Shown here in pieces: positions 1-9,569 of a DNA stretch of 37,567 nt. Where the stretch lies: NCBI GenBank assembly GCA_016181275.1, contig JACOZQ010000027.1:1-37567 (forward strand). Direction: 5' to 3'. The notes under the pieces were generated by a model that did no database searches, was not told the origin of the DNA, and saw only the letters and a list, made by a program, of their open reading frames with translations. A program made the translations under genes and the position numbers. Each line of letters begins with the position of its first letter. The first letter of the stretch is position 1. Source of the DNA: Candidatus Woesearchaeota archaeon (GTDB lineage: Archaea; Nanobdellota; Nanobdellia; SCGC-AAA011-G17; ARS1403).

Positions 1-45
1 GGAATTCCAGGTGTTGCAAATCTTAATTTGTCCATTCTGATTTAA
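1..45 (+). CDS. possible 3' end of an upstream CDS truncated by the window edge (...GIPGVANLNLSILI*)
   Basis: open frame from base 1 to taa at 43-45; too short to confirm. Confidence 0.25.
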   Translation, partial: GIPGVANLNLSILI

Positions 46-48
46 AAA

Positions 49-780
49 ATGGGAGATTATATAAAATTAATTAATAAAGATATTGACATGTTAAATCAAT
101 TAATAAAGGAAATAAATTCAAAAGCAAATGATAAAAAAGCAAAAATCTATGCTCGGTTTTTTAAAACTGGAAAGGGAGAATATGGAGAAGGAGATGTTTT
201 CATCGGATTGACGGTTCCAGAGCAAAGAAATCTAGCTGAGGAGTATATTGATTTAAATTTTACAGATATTAAAAAACTTCTTGAAAATAAAATTCATGAA
301 TATAGATTGATAGGATTATTTATTCTGGTTTACAAATATCAGAGGAATGAAAATAAAAAAGAGATCTTTGATTTTTATTTGAAAAATATTTATGCTTCAA
401 ACAACTGGGACTTGATTGATTGTGTAGCAGACAAGATAATTGGGAAATATTTGATTGATAAAGACAAAAAAATTCTGTATGACTTTGCCAGCTCAAATAA
501 TTTATGGAAAAAAAGAATTTCAATTATTTCAACTTTTGAGTTCATAAAAAATAACGAATTTGAGGATGCATTGAAAATTTCTGAAATTTTATTGAAAGAC
601 AAACATGATTTAATACATAAAGCAGTTGGCTGGATGTTAAGAGAAGTAGGAAAAAGAAATCAGAATTTGCTGGAAAATTTTCTGAAAAAAAAATATAAGG
701 AAATGCCGAGGACAATGCTGAGATATGCAATAGAAAAATTTGATGAAAATAAAAAGAATTATTATATGAGCAAAAAATAA
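49..780 (+). CDS. DNA alkylation repair protein, AlkD-like HEAT-repeat family
   Basis: 243-aa ORF; AlkD-like pattern (YxRFFKTGKGEYGEGDVFIGLTVPEQR, NNWDLIDCVADKIIG, WKKRISIIST, HKAVGWMLREVGKR). Confidence 0.88.
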   Translation: MGDYIKLINKDIDMLNQLIKEINSKANDKKAKIYARFFKTGKGEYGEGDVFIGLTVPEQRNLAEEYIDLNFTDIKKLLENKIHEYRLIGLFILVYKYQRNENKKEIFDFYLKNIYASNNWDLIDCVADKIIGKYLIDKDKKILYDFASSNNLWKKRISIISTFEFIKNNEFEDALKISEILLKDKHDLIHKAVGWMLREVGKRNQNLLENFLKKKYKEMPRTMLRYAIEKFDENKKNYYMSKK

Positions 781-782
781 AT

Positions 783-2114
783 TCACCAGGTGAAATATCC
801 CATAATTGCCAGGACAATTATTCCTGCAATAGAAATAGCAACTCCTGATTTTATCATGTCTTTTACTCTAATATATCCAGTAGAATGAGCTAATGCAGAT
901 GGAGGGGTTCCCATTGGAAAAATAAAGTCCAAGCTTACTCCTATCGCTGAAGCTACAACCAGATTAGTCATATCAACTTTCAGCAGGACAGCTAAAGAAG
1001 TGATAATAGGGATTATGACAGAAGAAGCTGCTGTATTGCTCAAAAAACTTGTCATAAAAACCCCGATAATCCCCAGTATTAAAAGAACAAAGAAATATGG
1101 TTGGTTTTTCATAAAATTTCCAAGGAAGGATGAAAAAATATCATCCAGCCCAGAAATATCAATTGCCATTCCAAGAGCAATCCCCCCTCCAATAAGGATG
1201 AGTGCATTCCAGTCAACTTTATTGAAATCTTTTTCATCAAGCAAATTAAATATATAAAGCAAAGCTATTGGCACCAAAGCAATTACACTGCTATGTATTC
1301 CGTGAATGAATTCAGTTATCCATAAGAGTATAGTAATGATTAGTATTGAGATAACTTTCTTCTGCTGAGATGTAAAAATTAGATCATATCTCTTCATTTT
1401 GAGCTTGTTTTTTTCAGGCTTAAATAAATAATAAAGAATTATCCAGCAGACAAAAATCATTATTATCATAAAAGGAAAACCTCTGACAAACCATTCCAAA
1501 AATCCAAAAGAAACGCCGTTTTCTGATAAAAATTTTTGAGTAATTACATTTGGGGTGCTTCCTATTAAAGTTCCAATCCCACCTATTGTCGAGCCGTATG
1601 CAACAGCTAGTACCATTGATTTGCCAAAGTTTGATTTCAAAGGATATAATTTATTATCATGCAGGACTACAAGTGCAATTGGAATTGTCAAAGCAGCTGC
1701 AGCAGAATTGCTTATCCACATTGATAAAAAAGCAGTAACTAAAATCATTCCTAATAAAATCATTTTAGCAGAAGAATTAAATTTTCCCAGCAGCTTGTGG
1801 GCCAGGTATTCATCGAGCTTATGCTTTCTCATTGCAACAGCTAAAATAAATCCACCTAATACCAGCACAACAACTTTGTCAAAGAACTGAGCAAAAATTC
1901 TATCTGCTGGAAACTTACCAAAAGCGATTAGTAGAAGAGCAACAATAATAGCAGTTACATGAAGAGGAATTACTTCACTTATCCATAAAATCATCGCTAA
2001 AACAGCGATAGCAATAGTTGCCTTAGCCTGATGCTCCAATCCAAATGGAATAAAATAAATTCCTATAAAGACAATGAATGCAAGAAAGAAAATTAACAAT
2101 CTGTTATTTTTCAC
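783..2114 (-). CDS. DASS/SLC13-family anion (sulfate/dicarboxylate) transporter
   Basis: 443 aa, many TM helices; SNTAA motifs (SNSAAAALTIPIA, SNTAASSVIIPI) and GTPPSALAHSTG. Confidence 0.88.
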   Translation of the reverse strand: MKNNRLLIFFLAFIVFIGIYFIPFGLEHQAKATIAIAVLAMILWISEVIPLHVTAIIVALLLIAFGKFPADRIFAQFFDKVVVLVLGGFILAVAMRKHKLDEYLAHKLLGKFNSSAKMILLGMILVTAFLSMWISNSAAAALTIPIALVVLHDNKLYPLKSNFGKSMVLAVAYGSTIGGIGTLIGSTPNVITQKFLSENGVSFGFLEWFVRGFPFMIIMIFVCWIILYYLFKPEKNKLKMKRYDLIFTSQQKKVISILIITILLWITEFIHGIHSSVIALVPIALLYIFNLLDEKDFNKVDWNALILIGGGIALGMAIDISGLDDIFSSFLGNFMKNQPYFFVLLILGIIGVFMTSFLSNTAASSVIIPIITSLAVLLKVDMTNLVVASAIGVSLDFIFPMGTPPSALAHSTGYIRVKDMIKSGVAISIAGIIVLAIMGYFTW

Positions 2115-2342
2115 AAAACCAACCTCTCTTCTTGAAATATTATTTCTACTTAATAACTTTTCTATAAACAGAATTTCTACACTTTTTTACGGATTCATTT
2201 TTATAAAAAAATGGGAGCCTAAATTATTTCTTTTCAAACTTAATTTTCTTTCTGAAAGAAAAGTAAGAAGCTGGAATGATTAAAAAATAATATATATTTT
2301 ATATCCATAGACTATTTAAATAAAAAGCTCTTATTAAACAAT

Positions 2343-3560
2343 ATGAAAACTGTGCTGAATGAAATCGTTCCAAGCAAAGAGGAGGAAAAGATTTTGAAGA
2401 AGGCAGCCGAGCATTTCATTAAAAAATTAAACGCGGGATTAAAAAATGCAAAAGCAATTCTCGGAGGCTCGGTTGCAAAAGATACTTTTCTAAAAGGTAG
2501 CTATGACATTGATATCTTTGTTCAGTTCAATAAAGAGCTCTACAAGAATAAAGATATATCAGAAATACTGCATGAGAAATTAAAAAAAGTTTATAAATCA
2601 GCTGCAAAAATCTCTGGACTGCATAAAATCCATGGCTCTCGGGATTATTTTCAAGTAATACAAGATCCATTTACATTTGAAGTTATACCCATCTTAAAAA
2701 TAAAAAAAGCAGATGAAGCAAAAAACATAACTGATATCTCGCCATTGCATACATATTGGGTGAAGAAACACGGGAAAAGTTTGAGAGATGAAATTAGATT
2801 AGCAAAAGCGTTCTGCAAAGCGAACAAGTTGTATGGAGCTGAATCTTATATTAGGGGATTTTCAGGATACACTTTAGAAATTTTAGTTATAGCACATAGC
2901 TCATTTAACAATTTGATGAAGGCAGCATCTCTCTGGAAATCGGGGATGAAAATAGATGTAAAGAAACATGGAGTTAAGGAATTAAACAAGTCAAAAATTT
3001 CTCCATTGATTGTAATAGACCCAGTTCAGCAGGACAGAAACACCGCAGCAGCATTGTCAGAAAAAAAGTTCAATGAATTTATCAAGCTTGCAAAAAAATT
3101 CTTGCATAATCCCTCAACAGGATATTTCACAAAGGAAAAATTCGATTTGGATAAAATAAAATCAGCAGCAATTCTTCGAGTTCTGCCATTGAAAGGAAAA
3201 GAAGATATTGTAGGAGCTAAATTAATAAAGTGCATGGAATATATTCATAAAAAATTAAGAGAAGAGGAATATGAAATACAAAATCATGATTGGCACTGGG
3301 ATAATGAAGCATATTTCTGGTACTTTGTAAAAAATAAAAATTTGCCAGACAAAAAAAAGCATTATGGTCCTCCGATAAAAGAAAGCAAGCACTTGCAGGT
3401 TTTCAAGAAAAGATATTCCCATTATCCGATGAAGGAAGATGGAGCCCGCGTTTATGTGGAATTAAAAAGAAAGCACACAAATGTAAACCAATTCTTAAAT
3501 GAGCTGATAAAAAAAGATTCTTACATAAAAGAAAAGGTCAGAGAGATAAAAATCCTGTAA
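2343..3560 (+). CDS. cca: CCA tRNA nucleotidyltransferase, archaeal class I
   Basis: 405 aa; GGSVAKDTFLKGSYDIDIFVQF nucleotidyltransferase motif, RGFSGYTLEILV, IDPVQQDRNTAAALS. Confidence 0.95.
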   Translation: MKTVLNEIVPSKEEEKILKKAAEHFIKKLNAGLKNAKAILGGSVAKDTFLKGSYDIDIFVQFNKELYKNKDISEILHEKLKKVYKSAAKISGLHKIHGSRDYFQVIQDPFTFEVIPILKIKKADEAKNITDISPLHTYWVKKHGKSLRDEIRLAKAFCKANKLYGAESYIRGFSGYTLEILVIAHSSFNNLMKAASLWKSGMKIDVKKHGVKELNKSKISPLIVIDPVQQDRNTAAALSEKKFNEFIKLAKKFLHNPSTGYFTKEKFDLDKIKSAAILRVLPLKGKEDIVGAKLIKCMEYIHKKLREEEYEIQNHDWHWDNEAYFWYFVKNKNLPDKKKHYGPPIKESKHLQVFKKRYSHYPMKEDGARVYVELKRKHTNVNQFLNELIKKDSYIKEKVREIKIL

Positions 3561-3577
3561 AAGTATCCAATTTATTT

Positions 3578-3901
3578 TTAAGCTAACAGCTCAATCTCTT
3601 TTAATGAATTATTTTTAGCCAAAATCCAATCCATCTTGATTAAGTTACTAACAAATAGATTATCTAAATTAAGTTTATAATAATCTGATTTTCCAATCGC
3701 CTTGGTTTTTACGACTATTCTTGACTTAACCAAACTAGGAAAAAATTTTTTAATGGAGTTATAACTTACATTGCTTTCTCTTGCTATTTCAGTCATCGGA
3801 TAATCAAAGAAATGACTATCTATAAGAAAATCAAATATCCTTAACTGAGGGGTATCACCAAATTGCATCAAAAATAATGATTTATTTTTTTTAGTTTCCA
3901 T
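3578..3901 (-). CDS. winged-helix DNA-binding protein (probable start at METKKNKS; ORF opens to 3928)
   Basis: wHTH-like segment LRIFDFLIDSHFFDYPMTEIARESNVSYNSIKKFFPSLVKSRIVVKTKAIGKSDYYKLN. Confidence 0.75.
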   Translation of the reverse strand: METKKNKSLFLMQFGDTPQLRIFDFLIDSHFFDYPMTEIARESNVSYNSIKKFFPSLVKSRIVVKTKAIGKSDYYKLNLDNLFVSNLIKMDWILAKNNSLKEIELLA

Positions 3902-4047
3902 TTTAGTAATTTTAGCGATTATACACATTTATATACCCTATCTTAAAGGTGCAATCAAATAATATAAAAATAAAAGAAAGTTTTATAAATATTAGTCTAG
4001 ATTATAGTCTATACTAAAAAATGTATTAAATGATATCATAAAATAAG

Positions 4048-4290
4048 ATGAAAAAAATAGGTTTGAATATTGTAATAGAAAGAGAAAAGATTTCTAATAA
4101 TGATATTTTCATTGCAACAAGTCCAGACATAAATGTTTTTGCAGAAGGTAAAACAGTAGATGAAGCGGTTAGCAAATTTATTGAGGGAGCAAGATTTCAT
4201 TTAGATAATTTTCCAGAAGAAAAAGAAAACCTTGTTCAAACAGAAGAAAATAGATTTGAAATGCCAATGATAACAAAAATATTTTTATAA
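4048..4290 (+). CDS. hicB: HicB-like antitoxin (type II TA)
   Basis: 80 aa; partial RNase H-like HicB fold: IATSPDINVFAEGKTVDEAVSKFIEGARFHLD. Confidence 0.72.
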   Translation: MKKIGLNIVIEREKISNNDIFIATSPDINVFAEGKTVDEAVSKFIEGARFHLDNFPEEKENLVQTEENRFEMPMITKIFL

Positions 4291-4488
4291 AAATTCATTG
4301 GGTGGTATTCCTGTTTTTGAAGCAATTTTCTTATAAACCCCAATTGTAGTCAATGGAAGAACAACAGTAACGTGAATCTCACCATTTGAAAGAGAAACAT
4401 GGCTTCCTTTTCTGCTTTTAATCTCAAATCCATGTTTAACAAGCACCTTAAGAATATCTTTTCCTTTGATAACTTTTGGAAATTTCAT
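4285..4488 (-). CDS. hicA: HicA-like toxin (YcfA family mRNA interferase)
   Basis: 67 aa; GKDILKVLVKHGFEIKSRKGSHVSL with conserved His, ending GIPPNEFL. Confidence 0.8.
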   Translation of the reverse strand: MKFPKVIKGKDILKVLVKHGFEIKSRKGSHVSLSNGEIHVTVVLPLTTIGVYKKIASKTGIPPNEFL

Positions 4489-4527
4489 AAAGATTAAAAA
4501 TCATAGGATTATAAAAATTTAATGGAA

Positions 4528-4563
4528 GGAAAGGCAAATGGAAAACTTGTTGTCCGTCAACGC
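4528..4563 (+). repeat. dispersed intergenic hairpin repeat, copy 1
   Basis: GGAAAGGCAAATGGAAAACTTGTTGTCCGTCAACGC. Confidence 0.85.
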
Positions 4564-4714
4564 AGTGGTTAAGATTAATTTTAAAAAAAGCAGAGCTCCA
4601 GAAGGAAAAAAGAGGTGATTAAAACCTTCCGAAGCCCAATCTCATCACAAATCAGAGACAATAAAGAAATAATACTAATTCAAAAAAGGTTATATATAAA
4701 TCTTTTCCATAAAG

Positions 4715-4724
4715 TTTATAAATA
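4715..4724 (+). promoter_or_regulatory. candidate TATA box for psmB
   Basis: TTTATAAATA about 30 nt upstream of ATG. Confidence 0.45.
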
Positions 4725-4751
4725 CCTTGATTTTCAATAAGATAGGTTTCT

Positions 4752-5396
4752 ATGATAGAGATGGAAGAAAACTATAAGAAAACAGGCACGACCACTATAG
4801 GTTTAAAGTGCAGAAATGGAGTTGTATTGGCAGCGGACAAGAGAGCTGGTGCTGGAATTATAGTCGATAAAAGGGCTCAGAAAGTCTATAAAATAACTGA
4901 TTATATAGCATTGACAATGGCAGGAACAGCTTCAGACGCTCAATTGATTACAAAATTAATAACAGCAGAGCTGAAATTGATGGAGATAAGAAAAGACAGG
5001 CCTGTTTCGGTAAAAGAAGCAGCTAACTTGTTATCTGGAATTGTTTATCAAAATATAAGAAGGCCATCTATGATACCAGGAATTTCACATTTTATTCTGG
5101 CAGGAAAAGACTCGAAAGGATTTCATATCTTTGATGTCTATCCAGATGGCAGCTTGTCAGAATGCTCTGACTTTTTATCTTCAGGATCTGGCTCAGTGAT
5201 GGCGTATGGTGTATTGGAGACATTGTATACAGAAAACATGTCAATAGAAGAGGGGATAAAATTAGCTGTAAAAGGAATAAACGCGGCAATCCAGAGAGAT
5301 ATGAACTCAGGAGATGGAATTGATGTCATTACAATTACAGATACTGGAGTAAAAACAGCTTTGACAAAAGAGATACAAAATAAAATTGAAATTTAA
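4752..5396 (+). CDS. psmB: proteasome beta subunit with short propeptide cleaved before TTTIG
   Basis: KTG|TTTIGLKCRNGVVLAADKRAGAG; Ntn-hydrolase Thr1 context. Confidence 0.96.
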   Translation: MIEMEENYKKTGTTTIGLKCRNGVVLAADKRAGAGIIVDKRAQKVYKITDYIALTMAGTASDAQLITKLITAELKLMEIRKDRPVSVKEAANLLSGIVYQNIRRPSMIPGISHFILAGKDSKGFHIFDVYPDGSLSECSDFLSSGSGSVMAYGVLETLYTENMSIEEGIKLAVKGINAAIQRDMNSGDGIDVITITDTGVKTALTKEIQNKIEI

Positions 5397-5450
5397 AATA
5401 AAATCAAATAAATTAAATTTTGGGCTTGTGGTTTAAATGTTTCTGAAAAA

Positions 5451-7352
5451 ATGGTAGACATATTAAAAGAGATACTTAAGGATATTCCAAAGGATGTGGA
5501 AATTTCAATTGCTTTGTTTGAAGCAGCCAATATAGTCCTCTATACAAAAAATCGCGAGTTCTTTTTGGACAATAATGGAGTAATCAAAGATATAGTAAAC
5601 AAAATAAAAAAGAGAATTGAAGTACGCATTGATCCTAGCATGACAGTTGATCAAGAAGATGCAAAAAAAGAAATAGAAAAAATTTTGAAAGACGAAGCAG
5701 GCCAGATAAATATTATTTTTGATTCCCAAAGAAGCCAGGTTGTTATAGAAGCTGAAAAGCCAGGGCTAGTTATAGGAAAATCAGGAGAGGTCTTGAGGGA
5801 GATAAAGCACAAAACTTTATGGACACCATTAGTAAAAAGAATTCCTGCAATAAGGTCGAAATTAATTGAAAACGTTCGCCAGGTATTATATGAAAATAAT
5901 GATTATAGAAGAAATTTTTTGCACAAAATCGGGGAAAGGATATATGCAAACTGGGTAAATGAAAAAAAAGAGGGTTGGATTCGTGTTTCATTTTTGGGAG
6001 GAGCTCGTCAAGTTGGGAGATCTTGTTTGTATTTGCAAACTCAAGAATCCCGCGTCTTGCTCGACTGCGGAGTGAATATAGCAGCTTCTGGAAAAGATGC
6101 ATATCCCTACTTTGAAACACCTGAATTCAATATTAATGCATTAGATGCAGTCATAATCTCTCATCCTCATTTAGATCATTGCGGTTTAGTTCCATTGCTT
6201 TTTAAAATGGGATATCGCGGCCCAGTGTATTGGACAGCACCAACAAAAGATATTGCAGCCCTGTTATGCTTGGATTATATAAGTGTTGCATTCAAAGAAG
6301 CGAAGAAAGCGATCTTTTCAGCAACAGATGTAAAAGAGATGGTAAAGCATTCTGTATGGCTGGATTATGAGGAAGTTTGTGATATAACTCCAGATATTAG
6401 GATTACATTTTACAATGCAGGCCATACATTAGGATCTGCCATGGTCCATATGCACATTGGAAATGGTTTGCATAATTTTCTTTATTCAGGAGATACTAAG
6501 TATGCTCGCACCAAGTTATTAGAGCCGGCTGTAACAAAATTTCCAAGATTAGAGACAATGACTTTGGAATCAACTTATGGAGGGAAAGATAATGTGCAGC
6601 CTTCAAGAGAGGAATGCGAGAAGCAGCTAGTTGATGTAATAAAAAACACAATAGAAAGAAAAGGAAAAATACTGATTCCTGTTTTGGGAGTTGGAAGAGC
6701 TCAAGAAGTCATGCTAATAGTTGAAGAATTAATAAGAAAAAATATAATTCCAGAAATTCCTGTTTTCATTCAGGGCATGGTGTGGGATGTTACAGCAATC
6801 CATACAGCATATCCTGATTTTCTCAACAATCAAGTTAAGAAAGCAATCTTTCATCAAGATAATAATCCTTTTTTATCAAAGATATTTAAGCAGATAGGAT
6901 CTGGAAAAGAGAGGCAGCAGGTAATTGAGGAAACCGGATCTTGCATTATTCTTGCAACCTCCGGCATGCTTACGGGAGGAGCAAGCGTAGAATACTTTAG
7001 AGAATTAGCGGATAATCCAAGAAATTCTTTAGTATTTGTCTCATATCAAGGAGAAGGAAGCTTGGGAAGAAGAATCCAATCCGGAGAAAAAGAATTCTTG
7101 ATGGACGCTCCTGAAGGAAGAAAAGAAAATGTCTCAGTGAAGATGGAAGTCCATACAATTGAAGGTTTGTCAGGGCATTCATCAAGAAATGAGCTGACTC
7201 GTTTTGTTTATAATTTAGAGCCAAGGCCGAAAAAAATAATTATTGTCCATGGAGAATCTTCCCGCTGCTTGGATTTGGCTTCGACACTGCACAAATTAAA
7301 CAAAGTAGAAACAACCGCGCCGAAAAATCTGGAAGCAGTAAGAATAAGGTAA
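5451..7352 (+). CDS. beta-CASP ribonuclease aCPSF1/FttA (KH domains plus MBL/beta-CASP)
   Basis: 633 aa; KH segment VVIEAEKPGLVIGKSGEVLREI; MBL motif SHPHLDHCG; GHSSRNEL; SYQGEGSLGRRIQ. Confidence 0.96.
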   Translation: MVDILKEILKDIPKDVEISIALFEAANIVLYTKNREFFLDNNGVIKDIVNKIKKRIEVRIDPSMTVDQEDAKKEIEKILKDEAGQINIIFDSQRSQVVIEAEKPGLVIGKSGEVLREIKHKTLWTPLVKRIPAIRSKLIENVRQVLYENNDYRRNFLHKIGERIYANWVNEKKEGWIRVSFLGGARQVGRSCLYLQTQESRVLLDCGVNIAASGKDAYPYFETPEFNINALDAVIISHPHLDHCGLVPLLFKMGYRGPVYWTAPTKDIAALLCLDYISVAFKEAKKAIFSATDVKEMVKHSVWLDYEEVCDITPDIRITFYNAGHTLGSAMVHMHIGNGLHNFLYSGDTKYARTKLLEPAVTKFPRLETMTLESTYGGKDNVQPSREECEKQLVDVIKNTIERKGKILIPVLGVGRAQEVMLIVEELIRKNIIPEIPVFIQGMVWDVTAIHTAYPDFLNNQVKKAIFHQDNNPFLSKIFKQIGSGKERQQVIEETGSCIILATSGMLTGGASVEYFRELADNPRNSLVFVSYQGEGSLGRRIQSGEKEFLMDAPEGRKENVSVKMEVHTIEGLSGHSSRNELTRFVYNLEPRPKKIIIVHGESSRCLDLASTLHKLNKVETTAPKNLEAVRIR

Positions 7353-7718
7353 TTAATCAAGTTCTGGTTTATGAGGTCTTCCCATCCTAACCAACATTGC
7401 ACAACCATTTAAAGCTTGATACCAATCACCTTCTTGGCTTCCAGTATGGGAATGATATGCCCAGTTCTCCAAGCGCTCTTTAAATAATCTTAAATAATCT
7501 AAGGAATTTAATTTTACATTAGGATATTGATTTCTAAACAAAGGAGACTCTTGTTGCCATACTTCATGTGCAATAATAAAACCCATAACATAGCTTTCTG
7601 AATGATAAGGAGGGTCTTCTGGATAGGCTATTTTTGCAACCGCAATAATATCATTAAGAATCCCCGTTAAACTTGGGTCATTACGGACAGCTTCTGATAG
7701 ACTATAATGTGTAACCAT
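7353..7718 (-). CDS. hypothetical protein, 121 aa
   Basis: clean ORF between converging/tandem genes; no recognised motif. Confidence 0.6.
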   Translation of the reverse strand: MVTHYSLSEAVRNDPSLTGILNDIIAVAKIAYPEDPPYHSESYVMGFIIAHEVWQQESPLFRNQYPNVKLNSLDYLRLFKERLENWAYHSHTGSQEGDWYQALNGCAMLVRMGRPHKPELD

Positions 7719-7774
7719 ATTCTTTTCTAGATTTTATGAATTTAAATATATTATTATATGATAATAGGTATGTT

Positions 7775-8623
7775 TTACTTGATAAAAACTTTATTTTTTT
7801 CCTCTAATAATTTTACAATAGCAGAAAAATCCTTATCGCCAAGTTTATCTTTCATAGCTTCATCAAAGATTTTTATTGTTTCTTTGCTTAACGGCAGGTT
7901 TAATTTCAATTCTTTAATCTCTTTCTCAGCCAATTTCAAGTCTTTATGCATTAAGTTCAATAAAAAATGAGGATTAAAATCTCTTTTTCTTATATAGGGA
8001 AGTTTAAAATTCCCCACACCATTGTTAGCAGCAGAGTTCTGCATTACATCCAATATCACATCTAGCTCAAGTCCTTGTTTTAAAGAAAATACAATTCCTT
8101 CCAGATAGCTTTGTAAAATATTAGATTGTGTAAGATTCAATGCATGTTTTAATCTTTGCCCATTGCCGGATTTCCCGCAGTAAACAGCTTTCTTCCCCAT
8201 GGCATCAAACTTTTCATTCAGCTCGTCAAATATTTTCTTATCGCCGCCAACCATGAATAATAAATTACCAGATTCAGAGCCTAGCTTAGAGCCAGTTATA
8301 GGTGCATCCAAGAATTTGACTTTTTTCTTTTCGCATTTGTCTTTAAGCTCTTTAGTTAATTCCAATGAAGTTGTACTAGTATCTACAAATATGTTTCCAG
8401 CTTTAAAATTAATTTTAGAAAATAATTCTCTAACAGCTTGATCATTTGAAACGCACATAAAGAAAACATCAGCTTCTAATTTCTCAATTTTAGTATAATA
8501 AGCTCCTTCAATTTTTTTAAAAGTCCTATTGAAGAATTTAACATAAAATCCTTTTTTAACAAGATTAGTTATCATGCCAGAACCCATTGTTCCAGCTCCG
8601 ATGAACCCAATCTTGTGTTTCAT
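7775..8623 (-). CDS. 3-hydroxyisobutyrate dehydrogenase-family NAD(P)-dependent oxidoreductase
   Basis: GFIGAGTMGSGM Rossmann motif; FLDAPITGSKLGSESGNLLFMVGGD. Confidence 0.92.
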   Translation of the reverse strand: MKHKIGFIGAGTMGSGMITNLVKKGFYVKFFNRTFKKIEGAYYTKIEKLEADVFFMCVSNDQAVRELFSKINFKAGNIFVDTSTTSLELTKELKDKCEKKKVKFLDAPITGSKLGSESGNLLFMVGGDKKIFDELNEKFDAMGKKAVYCGKSGNGQRLKHALNLTQSNILQSYLEGIVFSLKQGLELDVILDVMQNSAANNGVGNFKLPYIRKRDFNPHFLLNLMHKDLKLAEKEIKELKLNLPLSKETIKIFDEAMKDKLGDKDFSAIVKLLEEKNKVFIK

Positions 8624-8665
8624 AAAAGTAAATCAATTAAAAGATTATTTAAAGTTTTGTGTAAA

Positions 8666-8800
8666 TTATTCTAAATTAAGATCGCCTTCTTCATTAAATA
8701 AATCATCAAGAGAATCTTTTTCTCCAATCAAGGTTTTATCTCCTTCACTATCCCGATATATAATAGATACACCGCTATCTGGATTATCTACCAATATCAT
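8666..8800 (-). CDS. small acidic ORF, 44 aa (MILVDNPDSGVSIIYRDSEGDKTLIGEKDSLDDLFNEEGDLNLE)
   Basis: read manually from the minus strand; its ATG overlaps the end of the RHH frame. Confidence 0.45.
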   Translation of the reverse strand: MILVDNPDSGVSIIYRDSEGDKTLIGEKDSLDDLFNEEGDLNLE

Positions 8801-8929
8801 AAACTAAGATTCCAAAGAGAATCATATCTCTAAGAACTCTTGAAGGATGTGCTCCATGACGTTCAGCTATCTCTTCAACACGCTTATACGATTCAAGAGA
8901 AAGAAGCGGTCCTTGTCTTTTTTCAACAT
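8784..8929 (-). pseudogene. ribbon-helix-helix (CopG-like) mini-gene with an apparent 1-nt frameshift in an A6 run
   Basis: frame encodes GPLLSLESYKRVEEIAERHGAHPSRVLRDMILFGILVYDIGR* but has no start codon; ATG at 8929 is in another frame and one extra A would join them. Confidence 0.45.
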
Positions 8930-8978
8930 TTAAATATCTCGAAAATAATCGGATAAATACCTTCTTAAATTGAACATT

Positions 8979-9569
8979 TTATCTCGCGCTGTCAGCCTGT
9001 CTTTCGAGCTCAAGCTTTTTTGCAATCGCAGTGCTCTGCATGTTCAAACTATAAGCGTTTATTATTTCGTCAGCAAGCGCATGGAATGCTTTTTTCTTTT
9101 TATTAAAAGATGCAGCATAAGCTCCCTGCACCATGTTTCTCAAAGCCAAATCAATCCTTCTTTGAGGTGAGCATTCGACAGCTTTTGGATATCTTGCTCC
9201 GCCATATTCTATTGCAGTTATCTCCTCTCTCGGAGCTGCATTCTCGACAGCTTTTACAAAGACTTCAACAGGATTCTTTTTGGTTCTTTCCTCAACTAAT
9301 TTTAGAGTCTTAAAAATCAAGTTATAATGTTTTACTTTTTTTCCAGTGTTATGCCCGGAAGTATATTTATGCTTTTTACCTCTATGCCCTGGAATGTTTA
9401 ATTTGTTCATCAATCTCTCGATAATTGTATAATGACTCTTATGGAATTTTATTTTCACATTTCTCCCTGAGCTCATAGGAACCAAAACTTGGTTTAAATT
9501 AATATATCTCTGAATTCCAGGATCAGAAACCTTTATTCCAGAAATATCCCAGGTATCAAACAACTTCAT
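8979..9569 (-). CDS. rps7: 30S ribosomal protein uS7 (start re-assigned to MKLFDTWD; track ORF begins at 9593)
   Basis: KYTSGHNTGKK..., VENAAPREEITAIEYGGARYPKAVECSPQRRIDLALR; SD-like GGGAGGT upstream of ATG at 9569. Confidence 0.95.
   Translation of the reverse strand: MKLFDTWDISGIKVSDPGIQRYINLNQVLVPMSSGRNVKIKFHKSHYTIIERLMNKLNIPGHRGKKHKYTSGHNTGKKVKHYNLIFKTLKLVEERTKKNPVEVFVKAVENAAPREEITAIEYGGARYPKAVECSPQRRIDLALRNMVQGAYAASFNKKKKAFHALADEIINAYSLNMQSTAIAKKLELERQADSAR

Noticed and set aside
1555-1890. 111-aa ORF antisense to the SLC13 transporter
   Set aside because: Overlaps a confident transporter gene; low-complexity antisense translation.
2074-2283. 69-aa ORF with Phe/Leu-rich translation, and the TTTTCTTTC-T-GAAAGAAAA palindrome at 2244-2262
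   Set aside because: ORF starts inside the transporter and has no support; the palindrome is purine/pyrimidine low complexity in AT-rich intergenic DNA.
4595-4665. Possible box C/D sRNA (GTGATGA on the minus strand)
   Set aside because: I could not find a convincing D/D' box (CTGA) at the right spacing.
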